DNA of 9,137 nt, from positions 1 to 9,137 of the forward strand of contig CANQIM010000038.1 in the NCBI GenBank assembly GCA_947624075.1. Direction: 5' to 3'. Position 1 is the stretch's first letter, and each line of letters begins with the position of its first letter. Origin of the DNA: an uncultured Bacilli bacterium (GTDB lineage: Bacteria; Bacillota_I; Bacilli_A; RF39; UBA660). The position numbers were made by a program, and so were the translations under genes. Positions 1-7,218 of the stretch are shown in pieces. The notes below the pieces were generated by a model that saw nothing but the letters and a program-made list of their open reading frames with translations, ran no database searches and was not told the DNA's origin.

Positions 1-543
1 ACAAATGTTGTTTTTAGACCAAAATTTGTAGGATTAGAAAATATACCTCTAGACAAAAGCGTAATATTAGCTGGAACACATACAAATAATCTTGATTGTC
101 TTTTACTAATTAGCTCTACAAAAAGAAGTGTTCATTTTTTAGCTAAAGATGAACTTTGGAAAGGACCTAAAAAAATTATTTTTGCACATATGGGTTTAAT
201 TCCTGTTAATAGGAGACAAAAAGACCACAATGCTATTGTCCAAGCTGAACAATATTTAAATAATAATAGTGTAATTGGAATATTCCCAGAAGGAACCATA
301 AGAAAAGGTGAGGACTTACTTCCTTTTAAAATAGGAGCCGTAAAAATGGCCAGCGATACAAATTGTGATATTATTCCTTTTGCTATTGTTGGAAAATATA
401 AAGCTTTTCATAAAGGTCTTACTATTATTTTTGGTGAACCTTATAAAATAAAAAGTTCTGATTTAGTAGAAGAAAATGATCTTTTAAAAAATAAAGTAAA
501 AAAATTAACAGAAATAGGAGGAAGATATGGGAAAGATAAGTGA
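1..543 (+). CDS. PlsC-type 1-acylglycerol-3-phosphate acyltransferase, 5' end missing
   Basis: Partial gene: the frame is open from base 1, so the start lies outside the window; the ATG at 190 is internal because conserved sequence precedes it. It would transfer an acyl group to lysophosphatidic acid or a related lysolipid at the inner face of the membrane. Of 180 visible residues, the HX4D catalytic motif is HTNNLD at 27-32, the IPVNR block follows at about 67-71, the substrate-binding FPEGT motif is at 95-99, and IIPFAIVGKY is the fourth conserved block. These are the PlsC/LPLAT family blocks in normal order. The gene ends in TGA at 541-543 and overlaps the next start by 17 bases, so the two are probably translationally coupled. 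It is a clear paralogue of the acyltransferase at 2268-2885. The acceptor lipid cannot be told from sequence; a lysophospholipid acyltransferase is equally possible. Confidence 0.9.
   Translation, partial: TNVVFRPKFVGLENIPLDKSVILAGTHTNNLDCLLLISSTKRSVHFLAKDELWKGPKKIIFAHMGLIPVNRRQKDHNAIVQAEQYLNNNSVIGIFPEGTIRKGEDLLPFKIGAVKMASDTNCDIIPFAIVGKYKAFHKGLTIIFGEPYKIKSSDLVEENDLLKNKVKKLTEIGGRYGKDK
516..521 (+). promoter_or_regulatory. Shine-Dalgarno site of the acyl-CoA synthetase gene
   Basis: A perfect AGGAGG lies five bases upstream of the ATG at 527, inside the 3' end of the preceding acyltransferase gene. It fixes the start of the synthetase and shows that its ribosome loading site is embedded in the upstream reading frame. 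Confidence 0.85.
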
Positions 544-2290
544 TTTTTTCTTTAAACTATTTAAGAAAAAAACGGCAGATAAACCTTGGTTAGATTATTA
601 TTCTAGAGAAGAGCAAGCTATTAAATTCACAAACAAATCTATTTATGATTATATGAAAGATGAAGTAGGTAACGACCTGGATTTTATAGCTTTAAATTAT
701 TTTGAAAACAGAATTAGTTATAATGATTTTTTTAAAAATATAAATACCTGTGCAAGAGCATTAAGAGAATTTGGCGTAAAAGAAAAAGATGTTGTCACAA
801 TTTGTTTACCTAACATGCCAGAAGCAATTTATATATTTTATGCTTGTAATAAAATTGGTGCTGTAGCTGATATCATTCATCCTCTTTCAAGCCCAGAACA
901 AGTAAAGTTTTATTTGCATGAATCAAAATCTAGATATTTATTTTTGGTAGATTTTAATTATGATAAGATGAAGAAAATAATTCCAGAAACACTTGTTTAT
1001 AAAACAATTCTTGTATCACCTAAAGAAAGCATGCCATTTGCTTTAAGTATGGGATATGCCCTAACACGTAGTATAAAAAATAAAAGACCACTATTTAATG
1101 ATACAGCATATATGAGTTGGAAAAAATTTATGAGATATGGAACATCTAACTTAAGAGAATATCATGCAAAAATTGATTGTAAAGATTTGGCTTTAATTCT
1201 TCATAGCGGTGGAACTACTGGAACTCCTAAAGGTATTATGATTTCTAACTATAGTTTTAATGCCATTGCTCAACAAAGTGCTGTCAATGTTATTGACGTT
1301 AGACCAAAAGATAAAATAGTTACAATTTTACCTATCTTTCATGGCTTTGGATTAGGTATTTGTATTCATACACCAATCTGTCTTAAAGTTGAAACAATTT
1401 TAATGCCAGAGTATGATGCAAATAGATTCTATAAAATTTGGAAAAATGATAAACCACATGTAATATTGGGAGTTCCTACCTTATGGGAAGGTATGCTGTC
1501 TAACAAAAAATTTGCTGATGTCGATATGTCACAACTAAAATATATCATTAGTGGTGGTGATTATCTATCTATTCAATCCGAAATGCGTATTAACAGTTTT
1601 CTACATAAGCATGGAGCTAAAGTCAATATACTAAAAGGTTACGGAATGACCGAAAGTGTTGCAGCAACAGCTTATACTTTTCCTGGAACTAATGAAAAAG
1701 GTAGCATTGGCATTCCAATGGTTGGCAATAATTACAAAATTTGTGACCCTGAAACGATGAAGGAACTTCCTTTTGGTGAAGAAGGAGAAATTTGCGTCAA
1801 TGGTCCAACCTTAATGATGGGATATTTAAACAATGAAGAAGAGACAAATCAAGTCATTAAAATTCATAGTGATGGCAAAAGATGGTTACATACAGGTGAT
1901 ATAGGTTATATTTCTCCTAGTGGCGTTGTATATTTTACTTCAAGATTAAAAAGAATGATAATAGTTTCAGGTTTTAATGTCTACCCATCTATGATTGAAA
2001 AAACAATTTTAAAACACAAAGATGTTAGTAAAGTATGTGTAGTTGGTATTCCTCATCCTTATAAAATTCATGTACCAAAAGCTTTCATAGTTTTAAAGGA
2101 AGGTGTAGAACCATCTAGCAAAATCAAAAAAGAAATTAAAGATTTATGTAAAAATGAACTTGCTGTCTACTCAATTCCTAAAGAAATTGAATTTAGAGAC
2201 AACTTACCTATAACATTATACAATAAGATTAATTACAAATTGTTAGAAGATGAGGAGCTACAGAAATATGAAAAAAACGCCAAAGCTTAA
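527..2290 (+). CDS. Acyl-CoA/acyl-ACP synthetase-like AMP-forming ligase
   Basis: A 587-residue adenylate-forming enzyme of the acyl-CoA synthetase family, expected to activate a carboxylic (probably fatty) acid with ATP and pass it to CoA or ACP in the cytoplasm or at the membrane face. Motifs appear in canonical order: the phosphate-binding loop SGGTTGTPKG at 227-236, YGMTES at 372-377, HTGDIGY at 455-461 with the ribose-binding Asp458, and the hinge RLKRMIIVSGFNVYP from 473. The C-terminal catalytic lysine is probably Lys567, in LPITLYNKINYKLL, where the usual Gly before this Lys is Asn. Length is ordinary for the family, and no extra thiolation or transferase domain is visible. It overlaps the upstream acyltransferase by 17 bases and the downstream one by 23, so the trio is one operon. 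That context favours fatty or lyso-lipid acylation over a secondary-metabolite role. The acid substrate and the acceptor are inferred, not shown. Confidence 0.9.
   Translation: MGKISDFFFKLFKKKTADKPWLDYYSREEQAIKFTNKSIYDYMKDEVGNDLDFIALNYFENRISYNDFFKNINTCARALREFGVKEKDVVTICLPNMPEAIYIFYACNKIGAVADIIHPLSSPEQVKFYLHESKSRYLFLVDFNYDKMKKIIPETLVYKTILVSPKESMPFALSMGYALTRSIKNKRPLFNDTAYMSWKKFMRYGTSNLREYHAKIDCKDLALILHSGGTTGTPKGIMISNYSFNAIAQQSAVNVIDVRPKDKIVTILPIFHGFGLGICIHTPICLKVETILMPEYDANRFYKIWKNDKPHVILGVPTLWEGMLSNKKFADVDMSQLKYIISGGDYLSIQSEMRINSFLHKHGAKVNILKGYGMTESVAATAYTFPGTNEKGSIGIPMVGNNYKICDPETMKELPFGEEGEICVNGPTLMMGYLNNEEETNQVIKIHSDGKRWLHTGDIGYISPSGVVYFTSRLKRMIIVSGFNVYPSMIEKTILKHKDVSKVCVVGIPHPYKIHVPKAFIVLKEGVEPSSKIKKEIKDLCKNELAVYSIPKEIEFRDNLPITLYNKINYKLLEDEELQKYEKNAKA
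2252..2257 (+). promoter_or_regulatory. Shine-Dalgarno site that sets the start of the second acyltransferase
   Basis: GAGGAG lies 10 bases before the ATG at 2268. The earlier in-frame ATG at 2250 overlaps this motif and has only an AGAAG touching it, so 2268 is the better start. Confidence 0.7.
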
Positions 2291-2885
2291 AACATGGGGA
2301 TATAGACTTTTTAAACCATTTTTAGGCTTCTTATTTAAATTTTACTATCGACCTATTGTCATTAATAAAGAAGCTATACCTAAATCTGGCCCTATAATTA
2401 TTTGTGGCAATCACATGCATATATACGACCAATGTCCAGTAATTATTTCCACAAAAAGAGTAGTTCATTATATGGCAAAAAAAGAATATTTTGAGGGAAA
2501 GTTTAAATGGTTTTTCAAAATAACAGGTTGTATTCCAGTAAATCGTCAAATTAAAGATGAAAATGCCACTAACTTGGCTCTTGATGTACTTAATAATGGT
2601 GGTGCTATAGGTTTATTTCCAGAAGGAACAAGAAATAAGACAGATAAGTTTTTATTACCATTTAAATTTGGTGCCGTTTCTATGGCAAAAAAGACAAATG
2701 CTACAATTATACCTTTTGGCATTTCTGGAAAATATAAGCGAGGAGAAAAATTAATAATAAGATTTGGTCAGCCTTTTAAAATAGGAGAAATGGATTTAGA
2801 AGAAGCAAATAAAAAACTTTATAATGAAATAGAAATATTAATGAAGAAAAATATAAAGTACTTAGAAAATATAAATAATAAATAA
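2268..2885 (+). CDS. PlsC-type 1-acylglycerol-3-phosphate acyltransferase (second copy)
   Basis: A 205-residue LPLAT-family acyltransferase, complete and of usual family length. It would acylate lysophosphatidic acid or another lysolipid at the cytoplasmic membrane. The HX4D catalytic motif is His49-Asp54 (NHMHIYD), the IPVNR block is at 89-93, FPEGT at 117-121, and IIPFGISGKY occupies the fourth block at about 147-156. The basic, aromatic N-terminus (residues 1-30, rich in Lys, Phe and Tyr) fits monotopic membrane attachment rather than a signal peptide. The start at 2268 is preferred over ATG 2250 because of the GAGGAG spacing. The gene overlaps the synthetase by 23 bases. It resembles the acyltransferase at the window start across all four blocks, so the synthetase sits between two paralogues; whether they differ in acyl donor or acceptor cannot be read from sequence. 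Confidence 0.9.
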   Translation: MKKTPKLKTWGYRLFKPFLGFLFKFYYRPIVINKEAIPKSGPIIICGNHMHIYDQCPVIISTKRVVHYMAKKEYFEGKFKWFFKITGCIPVNRQIKDENATNLALDVLNNGGAIGLFPEGTRNKTDKFLLPFKFGAVSMAKKTNATIIPFGISGKYKRGEKLIIRFGQPFKIGEMDLEEANKKLYNEIEILMKKNIKYLENINNK

Positions 2886-2912
2886 AATAAATTAAAATAA
2901 AAACATAAGATT

Positions 2913-2917
2913 AGGAG
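2913..2917 (+). promoter_or_regulatory. Shine-Dalgarno site of the nucleoside phosphorylase gene
   Basis: AGGAG is placed eight bases before the ATG at 2926, in a 40-base A-rich spacer after the acyltransferase stop. No terminator or clear promoter is visible in this spacer, so read-through from the lipid cassette is possible. Confidence 0.75.
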
Positions 2918-2925
2918 AAATAAAT

Positions 2926-3687
2926 ATGATTATAAATAGTTTTGATGATAAATCAGCGGCAAAGATAAATCCGAAACCAAAAGAAAATAGGTTAAAATGT
3001 GATGCTTGTATAGTAACATTTTCTAATATTATAGAAGATTATGTTCTAAAGAATTATCAAGTAGAAAAATGTTCCTCATTTAAAATGGTAACAGGTACTT
3101 TTCCTATTTACAAAATTAACTATAATGGAAAAGTATTTGCTTTTTATAAAACTTTTTTAGGAGCACCAGCATCAGTTGGAATATTAGAAGATGTTACTGA
3201 AGAAATAGATACTAATAAGTTTGTTGTATTTGGTGGATCTGGATGCTTAAATAAAGAAATAGCTCATGGAAGAATAATGATTCCCACTGAATCATATCGA
3301 GATGAGGGAACAAGTTATCACTATGCTCAAGCATCAGACTACATAAAAAACAAAAATGCCAATATAGTAGCGAAATTTATGGAAAGTAAAGACTTGCCAT
3401 ACATATTAGGTAAAAATTGGAGTACAGATTCTTTCTATCGTGAAACTGAAAATAATATAGCTAAAAGAAAAGCAGATGGATGTATATCAGTAGAAATGGA
3501 ATGTTCTGCAATGCAAGCAGTATGTGATTTTAGAAATTTAAACTTATACTATTTCTTAACAAGTGGTGATTTATTAGATGCTCCAGAATGGGATGAAAGA
3601 CATGTAGAGGGAGAATATGCTGGAACACAACACGATACTAGACATTTCGATATAGCTATAGAACTTGCTGATTACATAAGTAATTAA
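2926..3687 (+). CDS. Nucleoside phosphorylase, uridine/purine phosphorylase superfamily (NP-I)
   Basis: A 253-residue cytoplasmic enzyme expected to split a nucleoside with phosphate into free base and (deoxy)ribose-1-phosphate, for nucleoside salvage. Supporting motifs are GGSGCL at 103-108 (glycine-rich central strand), RDEGTSYHY at 125-133, WSTDSFYRE at 165-173, the signature VEMECSAM at 189-196 whose Met-Glu contacts the ribose in this superfamily, and SGDLL with Asp215 near the position of the catalytic acid in purine phosphorylases. LGAPAS at 78-83 corresponds to the loop that is Gly-rich in phosphate-binding uridine phosphorylases. Overall the pattern looks closer to the uridine phosphorylase branch than to the trimeric purine enzymes, but base specificity is not certain. 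Length is normal. It follows the lipid cassette by 40 bases and precedes the broken peptidase-like gene by 40 bases; no functional link with either is evident. Confidence 0.87.
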   Translation: MIINSFDDKSAAKINPKPKENRLKCDACIVTFSNIIEDYVLKNYQVEKCSSFKMVTGTFPIYKINYNGKVFAFYKTFLGAPASVGILEDVTEEIDTNKFVVFGGSGCLNKEIAHGRIMIPTESYRDEGTSYHYAQASDYIKNKNANIVAKFMESKDLPYILGKNWSTDSFYRETENNIAKRKADGCISVEMECSAMQAVCDFRNLNLYYFLTSGDLLDAPEWDERHVEGEYAGTQHDTRHFDIAIELADYISN

Positions 3688-3712
3688 AAAAAATAATCAC
3701 TACCACCGAACG

Positions 3713-3718
3713 AGGAAG
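3713..3718 (+). promoter_or_regulatory. Shine-Dalgarno site of the interrupted peptidase E-like gene
   Basis: AGGAAG, within a longer GAGGAAG, lies nine bases before the ATG at 3728. Its good position supports 3728 as the original start codon even though a stop follows four codons later. Confidence 0.6.
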
Positions 3719-3727
3719 AATTATTAG

Positions 3728-4360
3728 ATGTTACCATCATAAAAATTAGGAACAAAGACACAGGAATTAAAAGATTGGCTCAAAGAGCATGGAAGTGAAA
3801 TCGCAATCATTGCTAATTCTAGAGATGGTATACCAGATACAAAAGAAAAAGAAGAAAGTTTAAAAAGAAACATTTTAGAATTAGAAGAAATAGGCTTCAC
3901 TGTAAATGAGTTGGATTTAAAAGATTATTTTTATCAAGAAGATAAGTTAAAAGAAGCTTTAAAGGATTGTCATGCTGTTTATGTAATAGGTGGTAATACT
4001 TTTTCTTTAAGACTAGCCATGAAATATAGTGGTTTTGATAATTACCTAAAAGAACAACTAGATAATGATAATTTTTTATACGCTGGATATAGTGCAGGAA
4101 TATGTGTTTTAGCACCAACATTAATAGGTTTAGATATAGTAGATAAGCCAATAAATCCTTATGATGCAAAACCTGTTATATATGAAGGATTACAAATATT
4201 AGATTATATACCAGTTCCACACTATAAGTCTAATCATCCAGAAAGTAAACTAGTTGACGAAGTGGTTTCCTTATTTGATAAAATGAAAGTAAACTATAAG
4301 ACTTTAAAAGATGGTGAAGTAATTATAGAAAACTTTAGTACTAAAAAAGTCAAAAAATAA
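3728..4360 (+). pseudogene. Peptidase E (S51)-like / class I glutamine amidotransferase-like gene with a stop at codon 5
   Basis: The frame reads Met-Leu-Pro-Ser-TAA (stop at 3740-3742), then stays open for 205 codons to the TAA at 4358-4360. The sequence after the stop is clearly a peptidase S51-like protein: an Ile-rich strand IAIIANSRDG (codons 27-36), VIGGNTF at about 86-92, the nucleophile elbow GYSAG at 120-124 with Ser122, and PVPHY with His165 as the likely catalytic His. In E. coli PepE the nucleophile is Ser120, so the distance from ATG 3728 is right for the family and little or nothing is missing except the altered codon. No ATG, GTG or TTG lies in frame between the stop and TTG 3911; starting there would lose the first strand-helix unit and leave only 149 residues. 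A recent point nonsense mutation or a sequencing error fits best. If active, family members cleave N-terminal Asp dipeptides, but many relatives have unknown substrates. Confidence 0.65.
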
Positions 4361-4549
4361 TGTAATTCATCACTGATGACAATTTAATAAAAAATTAATA
4401 CAAATTAGAAAAACGTAAAATAAAGTACAATTAACAAAAAATCATGATATAATGATTACGAATAATAGTAGAAATAGTTAGAAAGATTTTTAACTATAAT
4501 GTCTATTTATTCTTTAAATCCAAAAATAAAAAAGAAAGAGGTAGAAAAT
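4361..4549 (+). promoter_or_regulatory. Intergenic leader: extended -10 promoter for the SPFH operon
   Basis: This 189-base AT-rich gap holds a perfect extended -10 element, TG-a-TATAAT, at 4445-4453. The -35 region is poor: AGTACA at 4424-4429 with an 18-base spacer shares only the final ACA with TTGACA, as is common when the TG extension is present. Transcription would begin near 4460, leaving a leader of about 90 bases. A second perfect TATAAT at 4495-4500, without a recognisable -35, overlaps the ATG at 4499. The leader can fold a hairpin, with arms 4474-4480 and 4491-4497. Just after the upstream gene, 4368-4372 can pair with 4375-4379, but no T-run follows, so I do not call a terminator. 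No SigW-like promoter (AAC near -35, CGTA near -10) is visible. Confidence 0.6.
4535..4541 (+). promoter_or_regulatory. Shine-Dalgarno site that sets the start of the SPFH gene
   Basis: AAAGAGG lies eight bases before the ATG at 4550. The in-frame ATG at 4499 lacks such a site and would add 17 residues (MSIYSLNPK...) that do not look like the usual family N-terminus, which begins near MGFFKAF. Confidence 0.75.
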
Positions 4550-5749
4550 ATGGGATTTTTTAAAGCTTTTAGCGGAGCCATTGGCGGTACTTTTGCTGAC
4601 CAATGGAAAGATTATTATGTACCAATGCCAGGGGTACCAGCAACAGCAGGATTGTTTCCAGCTGTACCACATGGAACTGATAACGGTCGTGGTTCTAACA
4701 CAAGTGGTTCAGAAAATATAATAACTAATGGAAGTAAAATTGTTGTTCCAGAAGGAACAGCATTAATAACACTTCAAGATGGCGCAATTACAGGATTTAT
4801 TGCTGAAGCAGGAGGTTATGAATTTAAGTCAGATGATCAAAATTCAAAATCTATATTTAGTGGAGATGGTATTTTATCTTCAACTGTTAAAACATCATGG
4901 GAAAGATTTAAGTTTGGTGGACAAGCAGCAAGTCAACAATTAGCTTTCTATGTTAACTTAAAGGAAATTCCTAACAATAAATTCGGAACACAATCAGAAA
5001 TATATTGGGATGACGCCTATTTTGGCACACAAGTAGGAGCTATTACAAGAGGTACATATACTTTGAAAATAGTTGATCCATTACTATTTGTTAAGAATTT
5101 TGTACCAACTAGCTATCTTCAACCAAATGCTAAAGTATTTGATTTCGATGACATGGATAACGATGCAGGAACAGAATTATTTAATGAAGTTGTTGGAACT
5201 TTATCAGCAGCTTTCTCAAATTATACTAATGATCCCAGCAAAGGCAACAGAATGGCCAAAATTCAAGGAGATCAAATTGGCTTTGCTCAAGCATTATCAC
5301 AAGCTGTAGAGGATGTTTATCATTGGAAAAGTTCCCGTGGACTTGAAATTGTTAAAACTGCGATTTTAGCTATTGAATATGATGAAGATACTAAGGAATT
5401 AATGAAAGATGTTAAAAAGGCCGATGCTTTATCTGGAGCAAGAGGAAATTCATTTATGCAACAATCTGTTGCTAGAGGAATTCAATCTGCAGGTGAAAGC
5501 GGTGGCGGTTCAGGTATGGCCTTTATGGGTATGGGCATGAATGCTGCTAACGGAATGATGGGCGGTATGCAACAACAACCTACCCAATCTTCATATCAAC
5601 CTAATTTTGCTCAATCACAAAATCAACCAACAGAAGCAACACAACAATCCCCACAAGATAAATTATTAGAGATGAAAAAATTACTTGATGCCGGTGCCAT
5701 TACTCAAGAAGATTATGACAAAGTGAAAAATCAAATTTTAGGTATATAA
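4550..5749 (+). CDS. SPFH-domain protein, YdjI/'virion core' type, with C-terminal SHOCT domain
   Basis: A 399-residue protein of the SPFH (stomatin/prohibitin/flotillin/HflK) superfamily, YdjI-like branch. The N-terminus (1-23, IGGTFADQWKDYY) is the typical lead-in; the SPFH core runs about 55-290 (SENIITNGSKIVVPEGT at 54-70, then the strands around LQDGAITGFIAEAGGY). Residues 314-367 are a flexible Gly/Met then Gln/Ser-rich linker, and 370-397 (LLDAGAITQEDYDKVK) is a SHOCT-type short C-terminal domain, usually an oligomerisation or docking element. There is no transmembrane segment, so it probably assembles as a peripheral membrane scaffold. In B. subtilis, ydjI lies in the pspA-ydjGHI operon and helps recruit PspA to membranes; a related role here is inference. 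It has its own extended -10 promoter, and the zinc-ribbon gene follows after two bases, suggesting that the two products form a complex. Confidence 0.88.
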   Translation: MGFFKAFSGAIGGTFADQWKDYYVPMPGVPATAGLFPAVPHGTDNGRGSNTSGSENIITNGSKIVVPEGTALITLQDGAITGFIAEAGGYEFKSDDQNSKSIFSGDGILSSTVKTSWERFKFGGQAASQQLAFYVNLKEIPNNKFGTQSEIYWDDAYFGTQVGAITRGTYTLKIVDPLLFVKNFVPTSYLQPNAKVFDFDDMDNDAGTELFNEVVGTLSAAFSNYTNDPSKGNRMAKIQGDQIGFAQALSQAVEDVYHWKSSRGLEIVKTAILAIEYDEDTKELMKDVKKADALSGARGNSFMQQSVARGIQSAGESGGGSGMAFMGMGMNAANGMMGGMQQQPTQSSYQPNFAQSQNQPTEATQQSPQDKLLEMKKLLDAGAITQEDYDKVKNQILGI

Positions 5750-5751
5750 TT

Positions 5752-7218
5752 ATGCAAAATAAAAGTAGTGAGACCCTAACTCCTACAAGCAATGAACAAC
5801 AAACTAATGAACCCACAATTATAAAAACTGACATTGATGCTAAGAATGGACAAAACAAATGTCCAAAGTGTGGCTCTTCAGATATTAGTTTGAATGTTAC
5901 CACAGGAAAACTAAGATGTAATTTTTGCCGTCATGAATTTGAACCACAAAAACTTGAAAATATGCAAAATGATTTGAGTCAACTACAAGGACAAGTTATG
6001 GCATCAGGTGCAACTGATATAGTTGCCGATACAAACGACGTAATGACTTTAAAATGTAGTAGCTGTGGAGCTGAAGTAGTAATTGATACTGCTTCAGCAA
6101 CCCAAGCTCGTTGCCATTGGTGCCGAAACACTCTATCTATTAACCAACAAATTCCCAATGGAACTATACCAGATTTACTTTTACCTTTTAAAGTTACGAA
6201 AGATGATGCTAAAAAAGAAATTGAAAAGTTTGTAGGAAATAGAAAATTTTTTGCTCATCCCAAATTTAAACAAGAATTTACTACCGAAAATATTATGGGA
6301 GTTTATTTGCCATATATGATTATTGACGTTAATTCTCATGTAAATTTAATAGGTGAGGGAGAGCATTTGAAAAGACAGTATTATGATAGCAATTCTAAAC
6401 AAACATATTATGATGCTGATTTATATCATGTAGAAAGAGAATTTGATTTAGTAATAGACGGTTTAACTGTTGAATCAAGTGCTGATAAGCTCAACAAAAC
6501 TAGTTCGGCCAAAACCAATAATGTTATCAATTCTATAATGCCTTTTGATTTAGAAAATTGTGTTAAATATGATTCTAATTATTTAAAAGGCTTTACTTCA
6601 GAAAAAAGAGATGTTAACATAGAGCAGTTAAGACCAATCATAGAAACAGAATCAAAAGATATCGCCAAATTTTCCGTCAATGACACATTAAATCAATATG
6701 ACCGTGGCGTTGCTTGGAATAATCAACAGGTTGAAGTAAAAGGTCAACAATGGAAATCAGCTTACCTACCAGTTTGGCTTTATAGTTACTTACAGGTAAG
6801 TGGTAGCAACAAAGTACTTCACTATGTAGCTGTAAACGCTCGCACCAAAGAAACAATGGGCAGTGTACCAATTCATTTACCAAAATTATTACTTATTTCC
6901 TTTTTAGTAGAAATATTGGGATTTATTGCCATGATGTATATTGAGTTTGATTATAATTTTTTATTCTTGTTAGTAGGTTTTATTTATTTCTTTATAATGT
7001 ATTCAAAGTATCGAAACTCTACTGCTAGACATAAATATGAAATAGAAACTAAAACACAGGTAACAAATTTAAGAAAAGTAGATAATTTTATTAAAACAGA
7101 AAATAGAACAACTAGATCACGAACTAGGGGAGCAAACAATACAACTATTGGCAATGAAACTATGGTTGATCAATTATTAGAAAAAATAGCTGATCCTACT
7201 TCAATATTAAAAAAATAA
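5752..7218 (+). CDS. Twin zinc-ribbon protein with C-terminal membrane hairpin (YdjG-like)
   Basis: A 488-residue protein. After a polar N-terminus comes zinc ribbon 1 (Cys37-x2-Cys40 and Cys56-x2-Cys59, TFIIB-like), then zinc ribbon 2 (Cys102, Cys105, Cys121, Cys124). A large soluble region follows (about 140-370, starting LLLPFKVTKDDAKKEIEKF). Two membrane segments lie at about 377-397 and 400-416, and the cytoplasm-type tail is basic, rich in Arg and Thr (420-488). No helicase or replication motif is present, although such proteins are sometimes labelled as replication-related because of their ribbons. The ATG follows the SPFH stop by two bases and has only a weak AGG (5740-5742), so translation probably depends on the upstream gene. 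The layout resembles B. subtilis YdjG, partner of the SPFH protein YdjI; I infer a membrane anchor or adaptor for the SPFH assembly. Biochemical function is unknown. Confidence 0.82.
   Translation: MQNKSSETLTPTSNEQQTNEPTIIKTDIDAKNGQNKCPKCGSSDISLNVTTGKLRCNFCRHEFEPQKLENMQNDLSQLQGQVMASGATDIVADTNDVMTLKCSSCGAEVVIDTASATQARCHWCRNTLSINQQIPNGTIPDLLLPFKVTKDDAKKEIEKFVGNRKFFAHPKFKQEFTTENIMGVYLPYMIIDVNSHVNLIGEGEHLKRQYYDSNSKQTYYDADLYHVEREFDLVIDGLTVESSADKLNKTSSAKTNNVINSIMPFDLENCVKYDSNYLKGFTSEKRDVNIEQLRPIIETESKDIAKFSVNDTLNQYDRGVAWNNQQVEVKGQQWKSAYLPVWLYSYLQVSGSNKVLHYVAVNARTKETMGSVPIHLPKLLLISFLVEILGFIAMMYIEFDYNFLFLLVGFIYFFIMYSKYRNSTARHKYEIETKTQVTNLRKVDNFIKTENRTTRSRTRGANNTTIGNETMVDQLLEKIADPTSILKK

Noticed and set aside
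190..543. ATG at 190 as the true start of the first acyltransferase
   Set aside because: The frame is open back to base 1 and encodes the essential HX4D motif (HTNNLD) before this ATG, so the gene is cut by the window edge.
541..543. Mycoplasma-type code with TGA as Trp
   Set aside because: Tryptophan is encoded by TGG throughout and long frames contain no TGA, so the standard code with TGA as stop fits.
2250..2267. ATG at 2250 as the start of the second acyltransferase
   Set aside because: It lacks a properly spaced ribosome binding site, whereas GAGGAG is 10 bases before ATG 2268.
3897..4169. 90-codon open frame on the - strand inside the peptidase-like gene
   Set aside because: It is antisense to a frame with clear S51 motifs, has Leu/His/Tyr-biased composition typical of an antisense shadow, and shows no ribosome site.
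4361..4395. Hairpin TCATC-act-GATGA (4368-4379) as a terminator for the peptidase-like gene
   Set aside because: The stem has five pairs, the loop only three bases, and no T-run follows on the + strand.
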